A stretch of 14,285 bases of DNA, taken from Thiomonas sp. (GTDB lineage Bacteria; Pseudomonadota; Gammaproteobacteria; Burkholderiales; Burkholderiaceae_C). Each line of letters starts with the position of its first letter. Within the stretch, counting starts at the first letter, position 1. A program made the translations under genes and the position numbers. Below the pieces are notes generated by a model that saw only the letters and a list, made by a program, of their open reading frames with translations, was not told the DNA's origin and made no database searches. Below are positions 7,270-14,130 of this stretch, one piece after another. The DNA lies in contig DAIDHU010000316.1 in NCBI GenBank assembly GCA_027451915.1, positions 1 through 14,285 on the forward strand, given 5' to 3'.

Positions 7270-8508
7270 ATGGATCCAAGGCGTAGTCTACCCCGCGAAC
7301 CCACCCCGGCGCCGGCCGCACAGGCCAGGCGCGCGGCCGAGCTGATGGATGTGCTGCGCCGCGAGATCGCGGCGGCGGGCGGCTGGATCGGCTTCGACCG
7401 CTACATGCACCTGGCGCTGTACCACCCCGGCCTGGGCTACTACGCGGCCTCTCCCGGCGTGCTCGGCGCCTGGGGCGGCGCCAGCGACTTCATCACCGCC
7501 CCCGAACTCTCGCCCTTGTTCGCTGCCACGCTGGCGCGCCAGCTGGCCGGGCTCGGAGCCTCGCTGCGCCTGGAGCGGGTGGTCGAGTTCGGTGCGGGCA
7601 GCGCCGCGCTGGCCTGCGGCCTGCTGCGCGAGCTGGCCGATGCCGGCGCCTGGCTGCCCGAGGAATACGCCATCGTCGAAGTCTCCGCGGCGATGCGCGA
7701 GCGCCAGCGCGCGGCAGTGGCCGAACTGCCAGGGGAATTGGCCCGGCGCGTGTGCTGGTGGGAGCGCCTTCCCGAAAGCTTCGACGCGCTGGTGCTGGGC
7801 AACGAAGTACTGGACGCGATGCCGGTGCGACTGCTGCGCCGCGAGCAAGCCGGCTGGCTGGAGCGCGGCGTGGGACTGGACGCGCAGGGCCGGCTGTGCT
7901 GGAGCGATCGCCCCTTGCCCCCCGGCTGCGCGCTGCGACCCAGCCTGCGACAGCTGGCGGTGGGCAGCGTGACCGAATGGCACCAGGCGGCCGAAGGCTT
8001 CATGCGCAGCCTGGGGGCGCACCTGGGCCGGGGGGTGGCGCTGCTGTTCGACTACGGCTTCCCGGCGCACGAATACGACCATGCGCAGCGCTCGGAGGGC
8101 ACCCTGCGCTGCCATCGCGCCCACCGTGCCCACGACGACCCGCTGTGGGAGCCGGGGCTTTCGGACATCACCGCCCATGTCGACTTCAGCGCCATGGCCC
8201 GCGCGGCACGCGAGGCGGGGCTGGATCTGCTGGGCTACACCAGCCAGGCCCGCTTCCTGCTCAATGCCGGGCTGCTGGACCTGCTGGCCCCGCGCATGGC
8301 CGCCGGGGATGCGGCCTCGCTGCGCCTGGCCGCCGGCGTGCACAAGCTGCTGGGCGAACACGAAATGGGCGAGCTGTTCAAGGTGCTGGCGGTGGGTCGC
8401 GGCCTGGAGCAGCCGCTGGCGGCCTTCGCGCAGGGCGACCGCCGCGCGGCGCTGGAGCACGCGCCGGCCCCGGACGCCGGACCGGCGGGGGTGGCGCCAT
8501 GGGATTGA
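7270..8508 (+). CDS. MidA/NDUFAF7-type (DUF185) SAM-dependent methyltransferase
   Basis: A 412-residue protein matching the DUF185/SAM_MT_28 family. Landmarks in order: GGWIGFDRYMHLALYHPGLGYY (37-58), FITAPELSPLF (74-84), SAM-binding motif I EFGAGSAAL (106-114), GNEVLDAMPVR (177-187), FDYGFPAHEY (260-269), GTLRCH (277-282) and DITAHVDF (299-306). The mitochondrial relative NDUFAF7 methylates an arginine of complex I subunit NDUFS2; the bacterial substrate is not established. In motif I the third position often held by Gly is Ala112. The ATG at 7270 has no Shine-Dalgarno; the ATG at 7345 (MDVLRREIAAAGG) begins nearer the conserved domain and is an alternative. It overlaps the DUF2905-like gene by ten bases. 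Confidence 0.9.
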   Translation: MDPRRSLPREPTPAPAAQARRAAELMDVLRREIAAAGGWIGFDRYMHLALYHPGLGYYAASPGVLGAWGGASDFITAPELSPLFAATLARQLAGLGASLRLERVVEFGAGSAALACGLLRELADAGAWLPEEYAIVEVSAAMRERQRAAVAELPGELARRVCWWERLPESFDALVLGNEVLDAMPVRLLRREQAGWLERGVGLDAQGRLCWSDRPLPPGCALRPSLRQLAVGSVTEWHQAAEGFMRSLGAHLGRGVALLFDYGFPAHEYDHAQRSEGTLRCHRAHRAHDDPLWEPGLSDITAHVDFSAMARAAREAGLDLLGYTSQARFLLNAGLLDLLAPRMAAGDAASLRLAAGVHKLLGEHEMGELFKVLAVGRGLEQPLAAFAQGDRRAALEHAPAPDAGPAGVAPWD

Positions 8509-8690
8509 TGGGATTCCTGCTCGGCAGCCTGGTGCTCAGCGCCCTGCTGCCCTGGCTGGGCAAATTCGGCTTCGGGCGCATGCCCCTGGACCTGCGCTGG
8601 CGCATGTTCGGCAAGCCCTGGCTGCTGCCGCTGGGCTCGCTAAGCCTGCTGTGGCTGGGGCTTTGGCTGGTGGACCGCCTGCTGCGCTGA
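8499..8690 (+). CDS. Small DUF2905-like membrane protein
   Basis: A 63-residue protein with two hydrophobic segments (about 3-20 and 41-62) flanking a polar loop FGFGRMPLDLRWRMFGKPW. The loop followed by a PL-containing second helix resembles DUF2905, whose typical core is a GLGRLPGD-like sequence; here the second Gly is Leu (RMPLD). Function is unknown. The ATG at 8499 is preceded by GGGGGTG at about seven bases, and it overlaps the methyltransferase stop, so the two are probably translated from one message. A second in-frame ATG at 8508 forms a TGATG junction with that stop. The 3' end overlaps the MFS gene on the other strand by 51 bases. Confidence 0.75.
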   Translation: MGLMGFLLGSLVLSALLPWLGKFGFGRMPLDLRWRMFGKPWLLPLGSLSLLWLGLWLVDRLLR

Positions 8691-9881
8691 TTCGGCACGC
8701 GCCGGCCAGATGCGCAGGGCCGCCACGGCGATGAGCACCTGCACCAGGATGACCAGCGCCACGCAGCCCGGCCAGCCGGCTCGCAGCCACACCGCGCTGG
8801 GGGCGAAGGCGCCCACGCTGCCGCCGATGTAGTAGCACATCACGTACAGGCCCACGGCACTGGAGCGCGCCTGGCGCGCGAACACCGGCACCTGCGAGGT
8901 GGCCATGCTTTGCGCGATGAAGACTCCGGCCGAGCTCAGGGTCAGGCCGATCACGATCAGCGCCAGGCTCGGTGCCAGGCTCAGCGCGATGCCCAGGCCC
9001 GAGCAGGAAACGGCCGCGAAAAACACCCGGCGCTGCCCGAAACGCCAGGCCAGTCCCCCTGCCAGAGGCGTCACCACCATGCCCACCAGGTACACGGTGA
9101 ACAGCAGGCTGAGCTGGCGAAGACTCAGGTCGTAGGGGGCCGCCGCCAGATGAAAACTGACATAGGTGAAACTGCAGACCTGGGAGAACAGGATGCCGAA
9201 GCCGATGGCGCAGCTGCCCAGCAACAGCGGGTTGCGCAGGTGCAGCGAAAGCCCGGCCAGGGACTCGCGCAGGCTGGCCGAAGGGCGAAAGCGGGACGAG
9301 GCCGGCAGCCATGCGGCGATCACCACCGCGATGCCCGCGTTGATCAGGCCCAGCAGCACGAAGGCGGCCTGCCAGTCCCAGCGGGCCGTGGCGAGGCCGG
9401 CGATGAAACGCCCGAGAAAACCTCCGGCCACCGACCCGGAGATGTACAGGGCCGTCACCGACGGGACCTGTCCCGCGGGCCATTCCTCGCCGATGTAGGC
9501 CACGGTGGCGGTGAAGATGCCGGGGATGCACAGCCCTTCCAGCAGACGCCAGAACAACAGGCCGTGCAGGGAGCGCGCGGTGCCCGCCAGCAGGGTGCTC
9601 AGCGCGAGCGCGGCCACCGACACCAGCAGCACGCGGCGGCGCCCGAATCGGTCGGACACGCTGCCCGAGAAGGGAGCGGCCAGCGCCACGGCGAGGGTGG
9701 TGAAGGTGATGGTCAGGCTGAGTTCGGCGACGCCGGCGTGAAACACGCTTTGCAGCGAGGGCAGCAGGCCCTGGGTCACGTACATGGTGAAAAAGGCGCT
9801 CATGCCGGCGGCGACGACGGCGACGCGCGCGCGCCAGGAGGGCGTGGCGGCGACGGAGGGACGAATCGGTGGGACGGACAT
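8640..9881 (-). CDS. Major facilitator superfamily transporter (YnfM-like efflux type)
   Basis: A 413-residue, probably 12-helix MFS permease. The diagnostic loop between helices 2 and 3 is present as GSVSDRFGRRRVLL (73-86), and helices are spaced as expected, with GGLAWRFGQRRVF as the counterpart in the second half. The overall pattern (ITFTTLAVALAAPFSGSVSDR, SVTALYISGSVAGGFLGR) resembles the YnfM/arabinose-efflux-like drug:proton antiporter branch; the substrate is unknown. I use ATG 9881 (MSVPPIRPS), although it lacks a Shine-Dalgarno; a TTG at 9920 would add 13 Arg/Pro/Ala-rich residues. The hydrophilic tail (QQAVHQPKPQPQQA) is encoded antisense to the DUF2905-like gene. It is divergent from an adjacent LysR regulator, which probably controls it. 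Confidence 0.88.
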   Translation of the reverse strand: MSVPPIRPSVAATPSWRARVAVVAAGMSAFFTMYVTQGLLPSLQSVFHAGVAELSLTITFTTLAVALAAPFSGSVSDRFGRRRVLLVSVAALALSTLLAGTARSLHGLLFWRLLEGLCIPGIFTATVAYIGEEWPAGQVPSVTALYISGSVAGGFLGRFIAGLATARWDWQAAFVLLGLINAGIAVVIAAWLPASSRFRPSASLRESLAGLSLHLRNPLLLGSCAIGFGILFSQVCSFTYVSFHLAAAPYDLSLRQLSLLFTVYLVGMVVTPLAGGLAWRFGQRRVFFAAVSCSGLGIALSLAPSLALIVIGLTLSSAGVFIAQSMATSQVPVFARQARSSAVGLYVMCYYIGGSVGAFAPSAVWLRAGWPGCVALVILVQVLIAVAALRIWPARAESAQQAVHQPKPQPQQA

Positions 9882-9995
9882 GCGCGGTGCCGGCGCGGCG
9901 GGCGCGCGGCGCGGACTCAAGCTGGGATGCCCAGCATAGTCCCGCCCGAACCATATGGAAAATCGATTTTTCGTCTACTTTGATAGGATATTCAT
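9882..9995. promoter_or_regulatory. Divergent MFS/LysR promoter-operator region
   Basis: The 114-base spacer contains an AT-rich island: 9951-10000 is about 32% GC. It holds a perfect 12-base palindrome AAAATCGATTTT (9959-9970), an 8-base palindrome CCATATGG (9951-9958), and the repeat CATATGGA at 9952-9959 and again at 9993-10000 over the lysR start, 41 bases apart. For lysR a good ribosome site AGGA (9985-9988) lies seven bases before the ATG. For the MFS gene, TTTTCC and TATGCT on the minus strand at 18-base spacing (within 9935-9970) are a plausible promoter overlapping the palindrome. This fits a LysR autoregulator binding between divergent genes; the exact operator is inference. Confidence 0.55.
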
Positions 9996-10910
9996 ATGGA
10001 TATCCAGGATCTGCGGGCCTTCCTGGCCGTCGCCGAGGAACGTCATTTCTCGCGCGCGGCGCAGCGCCTGCACATTTCCCAGCCCCCGCTGTCCCAGCGC
10101 ATCGGCGCACTGGAACGCAAGCTGGGCGTGCGCTTGTTCGAGCGCGGCCGCGGGGGCGTGTCGCTGACCGCGGCGGGCGCGGCCTTGCTGCCCCAGGCGC
10201 GCGTGGTGTTGCAGCAACTGGCCCGCGCCCAGGAACTGGCGCAGCGCGCCGGGCGGGGCGAAAGCGGCGAGCTGTCCATCGGCTTCGCCGGCTCCATGCC
10301 CTTTTCCGAACTGCTGCCCAGGCTGCTGCGCGATTTCCGCCGCGCCTGGCCCGACGTTCGCCTGCAGCTGCGCCAGCTGTCCTCCAACGAGCAGCTGCGC
10401 CAGTTGCAGGAACATGCGCTGGACCTGGGCTTCATCCGCAGCACCAGCCAGGCCGACGAGCAGGCGCTGGAGCTGCGCGTGTTGCAGCGCGAGCCCCTGT
10501 ACGCCGCCGTGCACGCCGGGCATGCCCTGGCGGGACTGGGTCGCCTGCGCCTGAGCCGCCTGCGCGAAGACCCCTTCATCCTCTACAGCCGCGAATTCGG
10601 CTCCGGCATGCGCGAACAGATCGTCGCCCTGTGCCTGGAGGCCGGCTTCAGCCCGCGGGTGGTGCAGGAGGTGCATGAAATGCCCACGCTGATCAGCCTG
10701 GTCTCGGCCGGCATCGGCGTGGGCCTGGTCGCCGCATCGATGCAACGCGCCTCGGTGCCCCAGGTGCATTACCTGGAACTGGACGATCCCGGCGCGAGCA
10801 CCGACATCGTGCTGGCCTGGCGACGCGGAGACGCCTCGCCGGTGCTGGGCAATTTCCTCGATCTGGCCTTCGCGCGGCCGGACCCGGCGCGGGCACCGCG
10901 CCAGGACTGA
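9996..10910 (+). CDS. LysR-family transcriptional regulator
   Basis: A 304-residue LysR protein. The N-terminal winged helix-turn-helix runs from MDIQDLRAFLAVAEERHFSRAA through LHISQPPLSQRIGALERKLGVRLFER (about 1-50), followed by the linker helix to about residue 88 and a periplasmic-binding-protein-like effector domain starting GELSIGFAGS (91-100). The effector region looks closest to the BenM/CatM-like class, but the ligand cannot be deduced. It binds DNA as a tetramer in this family and usually activates a divergent neighbour, here the MFS transporter. The start is strongly supported by AGGA seven bases upstream. The gene converges on cca with a 71-base spacer carrying a hairpin. Confidence 0.93.
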   Translation: MDIQDLRAFLAVAEERHFSRAAQRLHISQPPLSQRIGALERKLGVRLFERGRGGVSLTAAGAALLPQARVVLQQLARAQELAQRAGRGESGELSIGFAGSMPFSELLPRLLRDFRRAWPDVRLQLRQLSSNEQLRQLQEHALDLGFIRSTSQADEQALELRVLQREPLYAAVHAGHALAGLGRLRLSRLREDPFILYSREFGSGMREQIVALCLEAGFSPRVVQEVHEMPTLISLVSAGIGVGLVAASMQRASVPQVHYLELDDPGASTDIVLAWRRGDASPVLGNFLDLAFARPDPARAPRQD

Positions 10911-10956
10911 ATCGAGGCCGCGAGGATCGGCCGGCACCCCGCCCCCTGGGGCCCTG

Positions 10957-10973
10957 CGCGCCGGCACGGCGCG
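10957..10973. terminator. Hairpin between convergent lysR and cca
   Basis: CGCGCCG-GCA-CGGCGCG is a perfect seven-base-pair stem with a three-base loop, placed between the lysR stop and the cca stop. A second small stem, GCCCC-CT-GGGGC, lies at 10941-10952. Neither has a U-tract on either strand. Position suggests a shared bidirectional transcript end, but in GC-rich sequence such stems also arise by chance. Nothing else is seen in the 71-base spacer. Confidence 0.4.
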
Positions 10974-10981
10974 GCGCGGAC

Positions 10982-12274
10982 TCAGGAGGGCAGGTCCAGC
11001 GCCCGCTCGATGGCCTGCTCGCGGGCTCGCGCCACGGCCAGCGCGATGGCCTGCGCCTGGCCCTGCGCCTGGCCCTGCGCCCGGCCCTGCGCACCGGCCC
11101 CCCCCTGCAGGGTCTGGCGCGCAACCGCGCCGGCGTCCACCTCCAGCGCGGCGGCCTGCGCGGCCAGCAGTCGCGGCTCCTGGGGATAGGGTCTGGCGGG
11201 CCAGTCGCCCCCGCGCCCCAGGTGGTCGGCGCGGCAGGCCTGCAGCACCAGCTCGAAGCGCCGCGGGCGGCGCAGCGCGTCGCAACGCTGCAACAGGCGC
11301 AGCGTGGCCGCGGCACCGAATTCCAGGCTTCGATGCACGTTGCCATGCTCGGCGCACACCACCGCCGCCAGTTCGGCGCATTCGGAGGGAACGCGCAGGC
11401 GCCCGGCCACGGCCGCGGCCAGGCGCACGCCGCGCGCCTCGTGCCCGATGTGGCGCGGCAACACCTGCGCCGGGGTCAGCGCCTTGCCCAGGTCGTGCAT
11501 CAGGCAGGCCCAGCGCACCGCGAGCGGCGCGCCCGCGGCGGCGGCGGCCTGCAGCACCAGCATCTGGTGTTCCCCGCAATCGATTTCCGGGTGGGCGTCC
11601 GCGCGCTGGGGCACTCCCCACAGGGCATCGAGCTCGGGCAGCACCCGCGCCAGCGCGGCGCAGTCGCGCAGCACCTCGAACATGCGCCGCGGAGCGTCCT
11701 CCATCAGGCCGCGCGCCATTTCCTGCCACACGCGCTCGGGCACCAGCGCGTCGGCCTCGCCGGCTGCCACCATGTCGCGCATGAGTCGCAGAGTGTCGGG
11801 ATGCAGCCGGAACCGCGGCAGGCGCGCCGCGAAGCGAGCCACGCGAAGAATGCGCACCGGGTCCTCGGCGAAGGCGGGCCCCACGTGGCGCAGCAAGCCT
11901 TGCTCCAGGTCACGGCGCCCGCCCCAGGGATCGATGATGCGGCCCTGCTCGTCCTGCGCCATGGCGTTGATGGTGAGGTCGCGGCGCTGCAGATCCTGCT
12001 CCAGGGTCACGTCGGGGTCCGCGTGCACGGCGAAACCCCGATATCCCGCGCCGGTCTTGCGCTCGGTGCGCGCCAGTGCGTACTCGGCGCCGCTGAGGGG
12101 GTGCAGGAACACCGGGAAGTCCCGCCCCACCGGCCGGAAGCCGGCCTCGATCATCTGCTGCGCGGTGGCGCCCACCACCACCCAGTCGCGGTCGTGCACC
12201 GGCCGACCGAGCAGCGCGTCGCGCACCGCTCCACCGACGATGTAGGCGCGACCGGGAACCGGCGGGGGCGTCAT
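10982..12274 (-). CDS. cca: Multifunctional CCA tRNA nucleotidyltransferase / HD phosphohydrolase
   Basis: A 430-residue class II CCA-adding enzyme that aligns by eye with E. coli Cca (412 residues) over nearly its full length. The nucleotidyltransferase head has GGAVRDALLG (14-23) and the metal-binding DxD at Asp28/Asp30 (HDRDWVVVG), followed by FPVFLHP, EYALARTERK, LQRRDLTINAMA and DPWGGRRDLEQGLLRH. The HD domain shows HPEIDCGEH and MHDLGK, which in this family give phosphatase and 2',3'-cyclic phosphodiesterase activity. It builds or repairs the 3' CCA end of tRNAs. The C-terminal end is unusual: a Gly/Gln/Ala/Arg repeat encoded by a 12-base tandem repeat, then a short helix. The ATG starts 19 bases after the fadD stop and lacks a good Shine-Dalgarno. 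Confidence 0.95.
   Translation of the reverse strand: MTPPPVPGRAYIVGGAVRDALLGRPVHDRDWVVVGATAQQMIEAGFRPVGRDFPVFLHPLSGAEYALARTERKTGAGYRGFAVHADPDVTLEQDLQRRDLTINAMAQDEQGRIIDPWGGRRDLEQGLLRHVGPAFAEDPVRILRVARFAARLPRFRLHPDTLRLMRDMVAAGEADALVPERVWQEMARGLMEDAPRRMFEVLRDCAALARVLPELDALWGVPQRADAHPEIDCGEHQMLVLQAAAAAGAPLAVRWACLMHDLGKALTPAQVLPRHIGHEARGVRLAAAVAGRLRVPSECAELAAVVCAEHGNVHRSLEFGAAATLRLLQRCDALRRPRRFELVLQACRADHLGRGGDWPARPYPQEPRLLAAQAAALEVDAGAVARQTLQGGAGAQGRAQGQAQGQAQAIALAVARAREQAIERALDLPS
11050..11097 (-). repeat. 12-base tandem repeat inside cca
   Basis: Two exact copies of CCTGCGCCTGGC (11050-11061, 11062-11073), a third with one change (CCTGCGCCCGGC, 11074-11085) and a degenerate fourth (11086-11097). 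On the minus strand this encodes repeats of Gly-(Gln/Arg)-Ala-Gln near the cca C-terminus. A unit of 12 bases keeps the reading frame whatever the copy number, so length could vary between strains without inactivating the enzyme. Confidence 0.85.
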
Positions 12275-12293
12275 GGCAACGGGCGCCCCCCGC

Positions 12294-13991
12294 TCATGGG
12301 CGCGGGGCCTGGCGCTGCACCATCTGCTCGCGCAGCGAGCGGCGCAGGATCTTGCCCACCGAGGTCTTGGGCAATTCGTCGCGGAACTCGATGCGCCGCG
12401 GCCGCTTGTAGCCGGTCAGGCGCTCGGCCAGCCAGGCGCGCAGGCTGGCCTCGTCCAGCGAGGGGTCGGAACGCACGACGAACAGCAGCACGGCCTCGCC
12501 GGAGTCGGGATCGGGCACACCCACCGCGGCGGCCTCCAGCACCCCGGGGTGGGACACCGCGACGTCCTCGATCTCGTTGGGGTAGACGTTGAAGCCCGAC
12601 ACCAGGATCATGTCCTTCTTGCGGTCCACGATGCGCACGTAACCCTGCGGGTCGATGACGCCCACGTCCCCGGTCTTGAAGAATCCCTCGGCGGTGAAGG
12701 CGCGCGCGGTATCGTCCGGGCGCCCCCAGTAGCCCTGCATGACCTGCGGGCCGCGCACCGCGACCTCGCCGCGCTCGCCGCTCGGCAGCGCCCGGCCGTC
12801 GTCGTCCACCACGACCATCTCGGTGGAGGGCAGCGGCAAGCCGATGGTGCCGCTGAAGTGATCCGTATCGGTGGGGTTGCAGCACACGGAAGGCGAGGTT
12901 TCCGACAGGCCGTAGCCCTCGCAGATGGCGCAGCCCGTGCGCTCCAGCCATTGCCGGGCCACCGCCTCCTGCACCGCCATGCCCCCGCCCACCGAGAGCA
13001 TCAGCTTGCGGGTGTCCAGGCGTCCGAAATCCGGATGGTGCAGCAGCGCGTTGAACAGGGTGTTCACCGCCGGGAAGCAATGCAGCTCGTAGCGGCTGAG
13101 CTCGTCGATGGTGGCCTTCAGGTCGCGCGGGTTCGGAATCAGCACGATCATGCCGCCCTGGTAGGCCGACAGGAACATGACCACCGTGAAGGCGAAGATG
13201 TGATAGAGGGGAAGCGCGCAGACCGTGTTCATCTGCGTCAGCTCGGGATGCCTGCGCAGGGCCGGCTGGTTCCAGGCATCGCTTTGCAGCACGTTGGCGA
13301 TCAGGTTGCGGTGGCTCAGCGCCGCCCCCTTGGACACCCCGGTGGTGCCGCCCGTGTACTGCAGCACCGCGACATCCTCGGGCCGCGCCTCGACGGGGGT
13401 GAAGGCCAAGGCCCGGCCGCGGGCCATGGCCCGCGGGAAACGATGGTGGCCGGGCAGCGAGAACCTGGGAACCAGGTGCTTGAGGTGGCGCACGACCAGG
13501 TTGACCACCCTTCCCTTGAGCCCCCCCAGCATGTCGCCCATGCTGGCCACCAGCACCACGCGCAGCCCCGCGCGCTCGCCCACCTGCTCCAGGGTATGGG
13601 CGAAATTCTCCAGGATGATGATGGCGCTGGCGCCGCTGTCGAGCAGCTGGTGCTCGAGCTCACGCGCGGTGTACAGGGGATTCACGTTGCCCACGACCAG
13701 ACCGGCGCGCAAGGCCGCGGCCACGGCGATGGGGTACTGCGGCACATTGGGCATCATCAGCGCGATGCGCTCGCCCGCGCGCAGGCCCTGGGCCTGCAGC
13801 CATGCCGCCAGCGCCGCCGAGTCACGCTCCCATTGGGCATAACTGGTGCGCTTGCCCATGAACGCGAAGGCCGGGCGCTCGGCGAACTGCTCGAAACTGC
13901 GCTGCAACAGCCCGGGCAGGGACCGGAACGCGCCGGGGTCGATGTCGGCGGGCACGCCTTGCGGGTAGTGCGCGAGCCAGGGTCGGTCCAT
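12294..13991 (-). CDS. fadD: Long-chain fatty-acid--CoA ligase (FadD-type AMP-forming acyl-CoA synthetase)
   Basis: A complete 565-residue member of the ANL adenylating superfamily that activates fatty acids to acyl-CoA through an acyl-AMP intermediate, probably at the inner membrane. Motifs in order: P-loop-like YTGGTTGVSKG (212-222), PLYHIFAF (261-268), GYGLSETSP (359-367), the ATP-ribose-binding GD at 441-442, the hinge DRKKDMI (456-462) and the C-terminal catalytic Lys in PKTSVGK (541-547). Length and motif wording match bacterial FadD better than short- or medium-chain ligases; exact chain length is inference. ATG 13991 is chosen because AGGAG lies six bases upstream; the open frame further upstream crosses the operator. 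It is followed after 19 bases by cca. A perfect palindrome 45 bases upstream suggests control by a TetR-type fatty-acid regulator. Confidence 0.93.
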   Translation of the reverse strand: MDRPWLAHYPQGVPADIDPGAFRSLPGLLQRSFEQFAERPAFAFMGKRTSYAQWERDSAALAAWLQAQGLRAGERIALMMPNVPQYPIAVAAALRAGLVVGNVNPLYTARELEHQLLDSGASAIIILENFAHTLEQVGERAGLRVVLVASMGDMLGGLKGRVVNLVVRHLKHLVPRFSLPGHHRFPRAMARGRALAFTPVEARPEDVAVLQYTGGTTGVSKGAALSHRNLIANVLQSDAWNQPALRRHPELTQMNTVCALPLYHIFAFTVVMFLSAYQGGMIVLIPNPRDLKATIDELSRYELHCFPAVNTLFNALLHHPDFGRLDTRKLMLSVGGGMAVQEAVARQWLERTGCAICEGYGLSETSPSVCCNPTDTDHFSGTIGLPLPSTEMVVVDDDGRALPSGERGEVAVRGPQVMQGYWGRPDDTARAFTAEGFFKTGDVGVIDPQGYVRIVDRKKDMILVSGFNVYPNEIEDVAVSHPGVLEAAAVGVPDPDSGEAVLLFVVRSDPSLDEASLRAWLAERLTGYKRPRRIEFRDELPKTSVGKILRRSLREQMVQRQAPRP

Positions 13992-14012
13992 CGGGTTCTC
14001 CTCGGTAGGAAA

Positions 14013-14031
14013 CCGCCCTTCTGCGGGGCGG
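14013..14031 (-). other. Hairpin in the fadD leader
   Basis: CCGCCC (14013-14018) and GGGCGG (14026-14031) form a six-base-pair stem with a seven-base loop, between the palindromic operator and the fadD ribosome site. No U-tract worth calling a terminator follows on the minus strand. It may affect message stability or be incidental in GC-rich sequence. Confidence 0.3.
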
Positions 14032-14035
14032 AAAA

Positions 14036-14051
14036 ACGAACGACCGTTCGT
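14036..14051. promoter_or_regulatory. Perfect palindrome ACGAACG-AC-CGTTCGT, likely TetR-family operator of fadD
   Basis: The arms are exact seven-base reverse complements with a two-base centre, the size and symmetry typical of TetR-family operators, including those of fatty-acid degradation regulators. It ends 45 bases upstream of the fadD ATG, where it would overlap or closely follow a promoter; on the minus strand CATACGAA overlaps its outer edge. No TetR gene is in the window, so the regulator would be encoded elsewhere. Which regulator binds is inference. Confidence 0.65.
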
Positions 14052-14092
14052 ATGTCCGCGAAGCATAACCCGCAGCACCCCCGCTTGCCCAG

Positions 14093-14113
14093 CCCGCCCT
14101 CACGGCAGGCGGG
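14093..14113 (-). terminator. Weak hairpin downstream of apbC
   Basis: CCCGCC (14093-14098) and GGCGGG (14108-14113) form a six-base-pair stem with a nine-base loop, 17 bases after the apbC stop on the minus strand. There is no U-tract. It may mark the end of the apbC transcript before the fadD promoter. The spacer 13992-14130 otherwise holds only the fadD leader and operator listed separately. Confidence 0.3.
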
Positions 14114-14130
14114 GTTGCGTAGCGCCCGGC

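Noticed and set aside
7288..8460. A 390-codon open frame on the minus strand opposite the MidA-type gene
   Set aside because: The plus-strand methyltransferase has conserved motifs throughout; the antisense product has none.
9882..9920. TTG start for the MFS gene, adding 13 residues
   Set aside because: The extension is Arg/Pro/Ala-rich with no ribosome site and moves into the promoter region; the ATG at 9881 is simpler, though neither start has a good site.
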